Assembly: GCA_032355985.1 (NCBI GenBank)
Contig: JAUKVZ010000002.1
Location: 248,001 to 312,000, forward strand
DNA from: Sarcodiotheca gaudichaudii
Lineage: Eukaryota; Rhodophyta; Florideophyceae; Gigartinales; Solieriaceae
Reading direction: 5' to 3'
DNA length: 64,000 nt
Within the stretch, counting starts at the first letter, position 1. The number at the start of each line of letters is the position of its first letter. Made by a program: the position numbers and the translations under genes. Below, piece after piece: positions 33,298-41,015 of the stretch. Below the pieces are notes generated by a model. That model ran no database searches and was not told the DNA's origin. It saw only the letters and a list, made by a program, of their open reading frames with translations.

Positions 33298-34179
33298 ATG
33301 CCACGAGTGACGCGCGCTGCGCTTATTCAGGCCGCAAACGCACTGCCCGACTCCACCGATCTGCAGGCGATCAAGTCCGCGATGATCGAGAAGCATCTCG
33401 TTCTCATGAAGGAGGCCGCGGACAAGGGCGCCAACGTGTGCTGTCTGCAGGAGATCTTCTACGGCCCTTATTTTTGCGCCGAGCAGGATGTGAAGTGGTA
33501 CGAAACCGCCGAGCCCATCCCCGATGGCCCGACGATCAAGCTCATGCAGGAGCAGGCGAAAAAGCTTGGCATGGTCATGGTCGTTCCCATCTACGAAGTC
33601 GACATGACCGGCCTCTATTACAACACCGCGGCCGTCATCGACGAGACGGGCCAGTACCTTGGGAAATATCGCAAGCATCACATTCCCCACTGCCAGCCCG
33701 GCTTCTGGGAGAAGTTCTACTTCACGCCGGGCAACCTCGGCTATCCGGTCTTCGACACGCGCTACGGCAAGATCGGCGTCTACATCTGCTACGACCGCCA
33801 CTTTCCTGAAGGCGCACGCGAACTCGGCCTCAATGGCGCCGAGATCGTGTTCAACCCCAGCGCGACGGTCGCCGGGCTGAGCGAATACCTCTGGAAGCTC
33901 GAACAGCCGGCGCACGCTGTGGCCAATCAGTACTACGTCGGCGCCATCAATCGCGTCGGCACCGAAGCGCCCTGGAACATGGGCGAGTTCTACGGCCAGT
34001 CGTATTTCTGCGATCCGCGCGGCCAGATCATCGTCGAGGCAAGCCGCGATCAGGACGAAGTCGTCGTCGCCGATCTGGATCTGGACATGATCCAGGATGT
34101 GCGCAACACCTGGCAGTTCTTCCGCGACAGGCGGCCCGAGAGCTACGAACGCATCGCCGAGACGAAAGTGGGCGCATAG
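33298..34179 (+). CDS. beta-ureidopropionase / N-carbamoyl-beta-alanine amidohydrolase (nitrilase type)
   Basis: The protein is 293 aa, of nitrilase fold. The catalytic triad is visible: Glu in CLQEIFYGPYF, Lys in GKYRKHHIP, and Cys164 in YICYDRHFPEG. The GEFYGQSYFCDPRG block is typical of this branch. It hydrolyses N-carbamoyl-beta-alanine to beta-alanine, CO2 and ammonia, the second hydrolytic step of reductive uracil degradation. It lies 40 bases after mmsA in the same direction and upstream of the transporter. N-carbamoylputrescine amidase is related, but the dihydropyrimidinase in this operon favours the pyrimidine role. Confidence 0.88.
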   Translation: MPRVTRAALIQAANALPDSTDLQAIKSAMIEKHLVLMKEAADKGANVCCLQEIFYGPYFCAEQDVKWYETAEPIPDGPTIKLMQEQAKKLGMVMVVPIYEVDMTGLYYNTAAVIDETGQYLGKYRKHHIPHCQPGFWEKFYFTPGNLGYPVFDTRYGKIGVYICYDRHFPEGARELGLNGAEIVFNPSATVAGLSEYLWKLEQPAHAVANQYYVGAINRVGTEAPWNMGEFYGQSYFCDPRGQIIVEASRDQDEVVVADLDLDMIQDVRNTWQFFRDRRPESYERIAETKVGA

Positions 34180-34224
34180 GTCTCTGCGCGATTCGGGGCA
34201 CACAATGGGAGTAGACTCTCGGCT

Positions 34225-35766
34225 GTGACGAACTCGCTCCTCAATGCGGATCTGGCGCCTGTCGAGCCGGAGCATCGCGGCTGGTCCACATGGAACATCG
34301 CTGCGCTGTGGATCGGGATGAGCGTCTGCATCCCCACCTACATGATCGCCGCGACCATGATTGAGGCGGGGATGAATTGGTGGCAGGCCGTCGCCACCGT
34401 TTTGCTCGGCAACCTTATTGTGCTGGTTCCCATGATTCTCAATGGGCACGGCGGCACGAAGTACGGCGTGCCATTTCCCGTGCTCGTTCGATCGTGCTTC
34501 GGCATCAATGGGGCGCACGTCGCCGCCATCGCACGCGGGCTGGTCGCCTGTGGCTGGTTTGGCATTCAATCCTGGATCGGCGGCTGGGCCATCTACCAGG
34601 CGCTGGGCGCGATGCACATTGTCAACATCGCCTCCGACACCGCCAATATCCCGGTCCTCGGCATCACGGCGCTGGAGTTCTTCTGCTTCCTCGTCTTCTG
34701 GGCAATCAACCTTGGCATCGTGGTCACCGGCGTCAACGCCATCCGCGTGCTTGAGACATGGGCCGCGCCGTTCCTTCTGACCTGCGGTGTCGCTCTGCTG
34801 ATCTGGGCGCTGACCAAGGTCGACGACATCAGCGCCCTCTTCGACACAAAGTCCAGCTTTGACACGCGCGCCGACTTCATGAAGGTCTTCGTGCCGCAAC
34901 TCACGGCGATGGTCGGATTCTGGGCGACGCTCAGCCTGAATATCCCTGACTTCACGCGCTACTGCCGCACGCAGCGCGAGCAGGCCTATGGACAGATCCT
35001 CGGCCTGCCAACGACCATGACTTTTTTCTGTTTCATCGGCATCGTCGTCACGAGCGCAACTGTCGTCGTCTTTGGCGAGGCGATCTCAGATCCGGTGGAA
35101 CTGATCGCGAAGATTGGCTCGCCCGCCGTCGTCGCGATCTCTCTCTTTGCGCTGACCGTCGCGACGCTATCGACCAATCTCGCGGCCAATGTCGTCAGTC
35201 CCGCCAATGGATTCGCAAATATCGCGCCCAGCCGCATCAGTTTCCGCACCGGCGCGATTATCACCTGCTTGATCGGCCTGATCATCATGCCGTGGAAGCT
35301 CTACAACGATCCCAGCGGTTACATTTTCGTCTGGCTGATTGGCTATTCAGCCCTGCTTGGCCCGATCGCAGGCGTCATGCTGTGCGACTACTTCATCCTG
35401 CGGCGCACTCGGCTGGATCTGGATGGTCTGTATCAAAAGGATGGGCCATACAAGGGCGTCAATGTACGTGCGATGGTCGCCATGGTGATCGCCGTGCTTC
35501 CAAATATTCCGGGCTTCATCAACGCGATCACCGGACGCACTCACGCGGCCTTCGACGCCGAGTCGGCACGACGTGCGGCGCTGGACAGCACGGTCGGGCT
35601 TGAGCCGATCCCGGCGCCGTATTTCCCGGAGATCTTTGACACGATCTATGACTTCGCGTGGTTCGTCGGCCTGTCGCTGGCGGCGGTCATCTACTTCATA
35701 CTCGCCGTCGGGCGCGTCAAGCCGGCGCCGAAAGCGGCTGGAGACATCAAGGAGTTCGAATCATGA
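34225..35766 (+). CDS. NCS1-family nucleobase/hydantoin/allantoin transporter
   Basis: The protein is 513 aa with about 12 membrane segments. NCS1 features include NLIVLVPMILNGHGGTKYGVPFPVLVRSCFG near the start, WFGIQSWIGGWA, NIPDFTRYC and TNLAANVVSPANGFANIAP. The start is GTG 34225, with GGGAG about 12 bases upstream. It overlaps the next gene by four bases (ATGA). In this operon the substrate is probably uracil, dihydrouracil or a hydantoin-like compound; allantoin is an alternative given the purine genes nearby. The GC skew of the window changes sign across this gene. Confidence 0.88.
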   Translation: MTNSLLNADLAPVEPEHRGWSTWNIAALWIGMSVCIPTYMIAATMIEAGMNWWQAVATVLLGNLIVLVPMILNGHGGTKYGVPFPVLVRSCFGINGAHVAAIARGLVACGWFGIQSWIGGWAIYQALGAMHIVNIASDTANIPVLGITALEFFCFLVFWAINLGIVVTGVNAIRVLETWAAPFLLTCGVALLIWALTKVDDISALFDTKSSFDTRADFMKVFVPQLTAMVGFWATLSLNIPDFTRYCRTQREQAYGQILGLPTTMTFFCFIGIVVTSATVVVFGEAISDPVELIAKIGSPAVVAISLFALTVATLSTNLAANVVSPANGFANIAPSRISFRTGAIITCLIGLIIMPWKLYNDPSGYIFVWLIGYSALLGPIAGVMLCDYFILRRTRLDLDGLYQKDGPYKGVNVRAMVAMVIAVLPNIPGFINAITGRTHAAFDAESARRAALDSTVGLEPIPAPYFPEIFDTIYDFAWFVGLSLAAVIYFILAVGRVKPAPKAAGDIKEFES

Positions 35767-37136
35767 CACAGGCGCAAACCGAAATTACCCCGGCGATGCC
35801 GGCGTGCTCCTTCACGCCGCCGCCATATGCAGGTCCGAGCAAGCAGGAAGTCCTGGACATGCGCCGCGAGTTCCTCACGCCGGCGCTCATCACGTACTAC
35901 AAGGATCCGATCATGATCGTCGACGGCCACATGCAGTGGCTCTTCGACGAGACCGGCAGGCGCTATCTCGATGGCTTCGCCGGCATCGTGACGGTCGCGG
36001 CTGGGCACTGCCATCCGCATGTCATCGACGCCGTGCGCGAGCAGAACGAGCGACTCCAGCACACAACCACGATCTATCTGCATCCGAATATCGCTGAGTT
36101 CGGCAAACTGCTGGCCTCGACGATGCCCGGCGATTCCGGCCTTGGTGTTTCGTATTTCACGAACTCAGGTTCTGAGGCGAATGAGCTGGCCATGCTTATG
36201 GCGCGGCTCTACACGGGCAACTACGACATCATTGCGCTGCGAAATGCGTATCACGGTCTGGCCAATCAGACGATGGGCCTGACGGCGCTGCACAACTGGA
36301 AGTATCCGTATCCGCATGGCTTCGGCGTCAAGCATGCCAAGTGCCCGGATCGCTATCGCGGGCCGCATGGATACGACGACCCTGACGCGGGTGAGAAGTA
36401 CGCCGAGGAAGTGATTGATCTGATCCGCTTCGGCACATCGGGCGCCATTGCCGCATTCATCTGCGAGCCGATCCAGGGTGTGGGCGGCACGATGGAGATT
36501 CCTGAAGGATTCCTCCCGCGCGTGTATGACGCGGTGCGCGAGGCGGGCGGCGTGTGCATCGCCGATGAGGTGCAGACCGGCTTTGGGCGCACGGGCACGA
36601 AGTTCTGGGGATTCGAGAATCACGGCGTGACACCGGACATCGTGACGATGGCCAAAGGCATCGGCAATGGCGCCCCGCTGGCATGCTGCATGACGCGATC
36701 CAATATCGCCGAGACGATGGCGCAGCGCCTGCACTTCAATACTTATGGCGGCAATCCTGTCTCGATGGCACAGGGCAAAGCATCGCTGGAAGTGATCCTT
36801 AAAGACAACTACCAGCAGCGATGTCTTGAGATCGGCGGCTATCTGAAGCAGGGCCTCCAGGATCTGGCTTCGCGTCATGCGCTGATCGGCGATGTGCGCG
36901 GGCAGGGGCTGATGCTGGGTGTTGAGCTCGTCGAAGATCGAGCGACGAAGACGCCGGCGACTCAGAAGACTGCGGCCCTGCATGATCGAGCGAAAGAGCT
37001 TGGCCTGCTGATCGGCAAGGGCGGCGTATTCGGCAATGTGCTGCGGATCAAGCCGCCGATGTGCATTGAGAAGGAGGACTGCGAGTTCCTCTGCCGCGTG
37101 CTGGATGTGTGCCTGACCGAACTGGAAAGCGCGTGA
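35763..37136 (+). CDS. class III aminotransferase, probably beta-alanine:pyruvate/glyoxylate type
   Basis: The protein is 457 aa. Motifs are GFAGIVTVAAGHCHPHVIDAV, FTNSGSEANELAMLMAR, IADEVQTGFGRTGTKFWGF and the Schiff-base Lys298 in MAKGIGNGAP. The closest known group is the AGXT2-like aminotransferases, which use beta-alanine or D-3-aminoisobutyrate. It would convert beta-alanine from the ureidopropionase to malonate semialdehyde, the substrate of the first gene. ATG 35763 overlaps the transporter stop as ATGA. An acetylornithine or GABA transaminase role is less likely in this setting. Confidence 0.88.
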   Translation: MTQAQTEITPAMPACSFTPPPYAGPSKQEVLDMRREFLTPALITYYKDPIMIVDGHMQWLFDETGRRYLDGFAGIVTVAAGHCHPHVIDAVREQNERLQHTTTIYLHPNIAEFGKLLASTMPGDSGLGVSYFTNSGSEANELAMLMARLYTGNYDIIALRNAYHGLANQTMGLTALHNWKYPYPHGFGVKHAKCPDRYRGPHGYDDPDAGEKYAEEVIDLIRFGTSGAIAAFICEPIQGVGGTMEIPEGFLPRVYDAVREAGGVCIADEVQTGFGRTGTKFWGFENHGVTPDIVTMAKGIGNGAPLACCMTRSNIAETMAQRLHFNTYGGNPVSMAQGKASLEVILKDNYQQRCLEIGGYLKQGLQDLASRHALIGDVRGQGLMLGVELVEDRATKTPATQKTAALHDRAKELGLLIGKGGVFGNVLRIKPPMCIEKEDCEFLCRVLDVCLTELESA

Positions 37137-37190
37137 TGCGCGTCTCGTGCGACTATTCTGACTGACACCTGATTCCGGAGAGACTCCCTC

Positions 37191-38585
37191 ATGCCGCTTC
37201 TGATTCGCAACGGGCGCATCGTGACTTCGACTGACGATTACGTCGCCGACATCTTCGTCGAGGATGAGCGGATCACGCGGATCGCGCCGGGCATCCATCA
37301 GGATGATGTGCCCGCCGGGACGGAGATCATCGACGCATCGGGCAAGTACGTCTTCCCCGGATTCATTGATCCGCATGTGCACATCAATCTGCCATTCATG
37401 GGAACGAATGCGATTGATGATCATGCATCAGCGACACAGGCGGCCCTTGCCGGCGGCACCACGACAGTGATCGAGATGATCTGCCCGGCGCCCGATGAAG
37501 AGCCGGCCCATGCCTTTGCGACTTGGGCGAACCTGGCGCACGGGCAGGCGTGCTGCGATTACTCCTTCCACCTGGCCGTCGTGCGATTCGACGAGCTGGC
37601 TCGAGCACAGTTGAAGGAGCTTGTCTCAGGCGAAGGCGTAGCGAGCTTCAAGGTGTTCCTGGCCTATCTCAACGCGCTGGATGTCTCCGACGAGAATCTG
37701 TTCGAGTTGCTTTCGATGGCGAAGCAGCTGGGCGTCATCACGACGGCGCACTGCGAGAATGCAGTCGCGATTGATCGAATGCAGAAGCGATTGATCGGCG
37801 AGGGCAAGCGCGGGCCGGAATGGCACGAGCCGTCGCGGCCGCGAGGCGTTGAGGCGGAAGGCGTGAATCACATCTGTTCCTTCGCGGAGCTGACGGGCGC
37901 CCATGTTTACGCGGTTCACACATCGTGTGAGGCGGCCGTGCGGCGAGCGATGGATGCTCGGCTGCGCGGCGTGAATGTCTGGGTCGAATCTGTCATCCCG
38001 CACATGATTCTGGACAAGACATACGCGGAACAGGATGACTTCAGCGGCGCGAAGTACATCATGTCACCTCCTTTGCGCGACAAAACGGAGCAGGAGATTC
38101 TTTGGAACGGCGTGCGCGGGCGCGAGATCTCGACCATTGCGACCGATCATGCCCCATTCAATTTCCACGGCCAGAAGGACATGGGCAAGGATGATTTCAC
38201 GCTGATTCCCAACGGAATGCCTTCGATTCAGGAGCGCGTGGATCTGGTGCACACCTACGGCGTGCTCAAGGGACGGATCGACCTGAACACGATGGTGAGC
38301 GCCTGCAGCACGGAAGCGGCGCGCATTTTCGGCATGTTCCCCAAGAAGGGCGCGATTCGCGTCGGTTCGGATGCGGATCTTGTGGTGTATGACCCGAATG
38401 ATGTCGGTGTCTTCGGCAAGGAATCGAATCTCTCGAAGATCGATTACTGTGCGTATGAGGGCATGCAGCGGCGCGGGCGGGCAAGCGTGGTGACGCTTCG
38501 CGGCAAGGTCGTAGCGCGGAACGGCAAGTACGTGGGCGATGCCGGCACGGGCGCGTATGTGCCGCGGGAACCGACCCACTTCTGA
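37191..38585 (+). CDS. dihydropyrimidinase (D-hydantoinase family)
   Basis: The protein is 464 aa, an amidohydrolase. Metal ligands are visible in GFIDPHVHINLPF, the carboxylated Lys154 in ASFKVFLAY, TAHCEN, HTSCEAA and TDHAPFNFHGQKDMG, followed by IPNGMPSIQERV, a dihydropyrimidinase signature. It opens dihydrouracil to N-carbamoyl-beta-alanine. It is the last gene of the pyrimidine operon, 54 bases after the aminotransferase. No dihydropyrimidine dehydrogenase is in the window, so the first reductive step must be encoded elsewhere. Cross-activity on allantoin is known in related enzymes and could matter, because no allantoinase is present. Confidence 0.9.
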   Translation: MPLLIRNGRIVTSTDDYVADIFVEDERITRIAPGIHQDDVPAGTEIIDASGKYVFPGFIDPHVHINLPFMGTNAIDDHASATQAALAGGTTTVIEMICPAPDEEPAHAFATWANLAHGQACCDYSFHLAVVRFDELARAQLKELVSGEGVASFKVFLAYLNALDVSDENLFELLSMAKQLGVITTAHCENAVAIDRMQKRLIGEGKRGPEWHEPSRPRGVEAEGVNHICSFAELTGAHVYAVHTSCEAAVRRAMDARLRGVNVWVESVIPHMILDKTYAEQDDFSGAKYIMSPPLRDKTEQEILWNGVRGREISTIATDHAPFNFHGQKDMGKDDFTLIPNGMPSIQERVDLVHTYGVLKGRIDLNTMVSACSTEAARIFGMFPKKGAIRVGSDADLVVYDPNDVGVFGKESNLSKIDYCAYEGMQRRGRASVVTLRGKVVARNGKYVGDAGTGAYVPREPTHF

Positions 38586-38734
38586 TTGCATGGCCTATTA
38601 GTGAACCCCGGGCCGCTGGTCCGGGTCCGGGCGCCCGATTTCCTATACTGACAAATCCTGCGCGGCAGACGAACGCGGTGACATTGATCCCGTGGTTCGC
38701 CTATTCTGTGCGCTTCGGCAACAGGAGATCTGTC

Positions 38735-39946
38735 ATGACTGGATGGAAGGTGCGATTGGGTGCGATGGTGGCGACGTGCGTTGCAATGGCCGCATCATCG
38801 GCGACGCAGGGGCAGACGCCCGACTCGAGCTTTACGAATAACGCACCTGCGGATGACTCGGCGAAACTAAGTGAGGCGGAACTGGATCAGCTTCTGGCGC
38901 CGATCGCGCTGTATCCGGATTCGGTGCTGGCGCAGATGTTGATGGCGTCGACATATCCGCTGGAGATCGTGGAGGCGGAACGCTGGCAGAAGGCGAACGC
39001 AAATCTCAAGGGCGATGCGCTCGCTGAGGCGCTTGAGAAGCAGGACTGGGATCCGAGTGTGAAGTCGCTTGTGAACTTCCCTGATGTGCTCGCGATGATG
39101 AGTGAAAAGCTGAATCAGACATCGAAGCTGGGCGACGCCGTGCTGTCGCAACAGGATGATGTGATGGCGGCTGTCCAGCGGCTGCGCGGCAAGGCGCAGG
39201 ATGAAGGAAATCTGGAGTCGAACTCGGACGTAATCGTGACAGATCAGTCCGACACGATTGTGATCGAGGCGGCGGATCCGACGGTGGTGTACGTTCCTAC
39301 ATACGATCCCGTCGTCGTGTACGGCACGTGGCCTTACACGGCGTATCCGCCTTACACCTACTACCCGCCGGGATATGTCACGCATCCGGGGCTGGCGTTC
39401 GGCGCAGGCGTGGCGATCGGCGCCGCCTGGGGCTATGCGTGGGGCAACTGCAACTGGCACGGCGGTGATATCGACATCGATATCGATCGAAACCTCGACA
39501 TCAATCATCACATTGATCGATCGCGTTACGGCAATCGTGACGGCCAGTGGCGGCATGATCAGGCGCATCGGCGAGGCGCCCCATACAAGGATCGGCGCAC
39601 GGCGCAGCAGTTTGGCGGTCGCTCCCGAGCGGACGCATCACGCGATCGAGCGTCTTTTCGCGGACGGGCCGAGCAAGGCGGTTTTGATAATTCGCGAGCA
39701 GGCAGTCGCGATCGCGCAGGTAATCGCTCAAGCGCCCGGGATCGATCCAGCACGAGAAATCGATCAGGTGCGAGCAATCGATCGGGCGCCTCCCGCGATC
39801 GATCACGAAGTTCGCAATCAAGCCAGCGCCGAAGCGCGTTCAGCGGGTCGAATCGAAGCGGAAGCGCAACGCGACAGGCGAGCAACCGAGGCCGGGCAAG
39901 CCGCAGCGGCGGCGGTCGACGTGGCGGCGGCGGCCGAAGGCGCTGA
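38735..39946 (+). CDS. DUF3300 exported protein with Arg/Ser-rich C-terminus
   Basis: The protein is 403 aa. A signal peptide (LGAMVATCVAMAASSATQG) precedes the DUF3300 domain (LDQLLAPIALYPDSVLAQMLMASTYPLEIVEAERW, VPTYDPVVVYGTWPY). A Tyr/Pro-rich stretch (YPPYTYYPPGY), a Gly-rich membrane-like segment and a DIDIDIDRNLDI repeat follow. The last ~130 residues are low complexity, mostly Arg, Ser, Gly, Asn and Ala with repeated NRSGAS/RDRS units, so strongly positively charged. AGGAGA lies before ATG 38735. DUF3300 genes often sit next to DUF2950 genes, as here. Function unknown; envelope location likely. Confidence 0.85.
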   Translation: MTGWKVRLGAMVATCVAMAASSATQGQTPDSSFTNNAPADDSAKLSEAELDQLLAPIALYPDSVLAQMLMASTYPLEIVEAERWQKANANLKGDALAEALEKQDWDPSVKSLVNFPDVLAMMSEKLNQTSKLGDAVLSQQDDVMAAVQRLRGKAQDEGNLESNSDVIVTDQSDTIVIEAADPTVVYVPTYDPVVVYGTWPYTAYPPYTYYPPGYVTHPGLAFGAGVAIGAAWGYAWGNCNWHGGDIDIDIDRNLDINHHIDRSRYGNRDGQWRHDQAHRRGAPYKDRRTAQQFGGRSRADASRDRASFRGRAEQGGFDNSRAGSRDRAGNRSSARDRSSTRNRSGASNRSGASRDRSRSSQSSQRRSAFSGSNRSGSATRQASNRGRASRSGGGRRGGGGRRR

Positions 39947-40001
39947 TGAACAGGGACTGGGCGGCGCCTGCATCAGGATGCCGCGGAGAGGATGTTTCGA
40001 G

Positions 40002-40957
40002 ATGAACGAATCACGCATTTCAACATGCACGCTGCGTGGCGGACTCAATCGGACCATGGTGATGGTTGGCTGCGCCTTGCTTTCGGCAGCTTTTCTTTCA
40101 GGCTGTTCGCACACATCGAAGGGCGTCGCATTTCCACGCCCGAAGAGGCCGTGGAGATGACGGTCGCCGCGATGCGCGCGGGCGACATCGAATCGCTGGA
40201 GCGATTCCTTGGGTCGGGCGCACAGGATGCTCTGTCTTCCGGCGATCCGGTGGCTGATGAACAGGCGCGGGAGGAGTTTCTGGCCGAGTACGAACTTCGG
40301 CATGAGCTCACGCCCGGGCGCGAGCCGGACAGCATGGTGCTTGAGGTCGGCGATCGCGACTGGCCGATGCCCATTCCGATCGTCAAGGATGCCGACGGCT
40401 GGCGCTTCGATACCGAAGCGGGTCTGGAGGAAATGCTCGATCGGCGCATCGGATTCAATGAACTGCACACGATCGAAACGCTTCGCGCGGTGGCCGATGC
40501 GCAGGCGGAGTATTACCTGATGAATCCCACGGGCAGCGCGCAACCTGCGTATGCGGCAAAAGTACAAAGCGAACCGGGGAAGTTCGATGGACTCTCCTGG
40601 CCTGATGGCGCCCGGGATGAGCTCAGCCCGATGGGCGAGTTCGTTGCCGAGGCTCTTGCGGAAGGGTATGCCGTCGACGGCAAGGGCGAGCCCTACTCGG
40701 GATACCGGTATCGGCTGCTGGCTGCGCAAGGCGCGTACGCCTCCGGTGGCGCCATGAGCTACATGGTCGATGGACGCCTGACGAAGGGCTTTGCGATCGT
40801 TGCGTATCCCGCGAAGTACGGAAACAGCGGCGTGATGACTTTCATCATGAATCAGCACGGCATCGTGTTTGAGCAGGATCTCGGAAAACGCACGGCGCAC
40901 ATTGCATCCTCGATGTCAGAATATGACCCGGGCCCGGAATGGATGCTGATTGAATAG
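40002..40957 (+). CDS. DUF2950 lipoprotein, reading frame apparently broken near 40135
   Basis: The lipoprotein signal (MVMVGCALLSAAFLSGC) is encoded in one frame from ATG 40002, while the DUF2950 body (TPEEAVEMTVAAMRAGD, then MGEFVAEALAEGYAVDGKGEPYSGYRYRLL, GVMTFIMNQHG) reads in the next frame. The natural join, ...SHTSKGVAF to TPEEAV..., falls around 40130-40140 and needs a one-base shift. In the body frame alone the start would be ATG 39992, giving a 321-aa protein without a signal peptide. A sequencing or assembly slip, or a real recent mutation, would both explain this. It follows the DUF3300 gene by 55 bases, the usual pairing. Confidence 0.75.
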
Positions 40958-41015
40958 CGATTGCCGGCGCCGGTACGTGCGCGAATGAGCCGGCGCCGGA
41001 TCGGAGGCGAGCAGA

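Noticed and set aside
33262-34899. Open frame of 545 codons on the minus strand
   Set aside because: It lies fully antisense to the beta-ureidopropionase and NCS1 genes, which have clear family motifs. The translation shows no known motif and has the composition of a mirror frame in high-GC DNA.
36165-37424. Open frame of 419 codons on the minus strand
   Set aside because: Antisense to the aminotransferase and dihydropyrimidinase genes; rich in Arg, Ala and His with no recognisable domain.
38600-38650. GC-rich inverted repeat followed by TATACT as terminator plus promoter before the DUF3300 gene
   Set aside because: The CCCGG/CCGGG stem lacks a U run, and the TATACT at 38644-38649 has no acceptable -35 at the right distance. 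Both are too weak to list.
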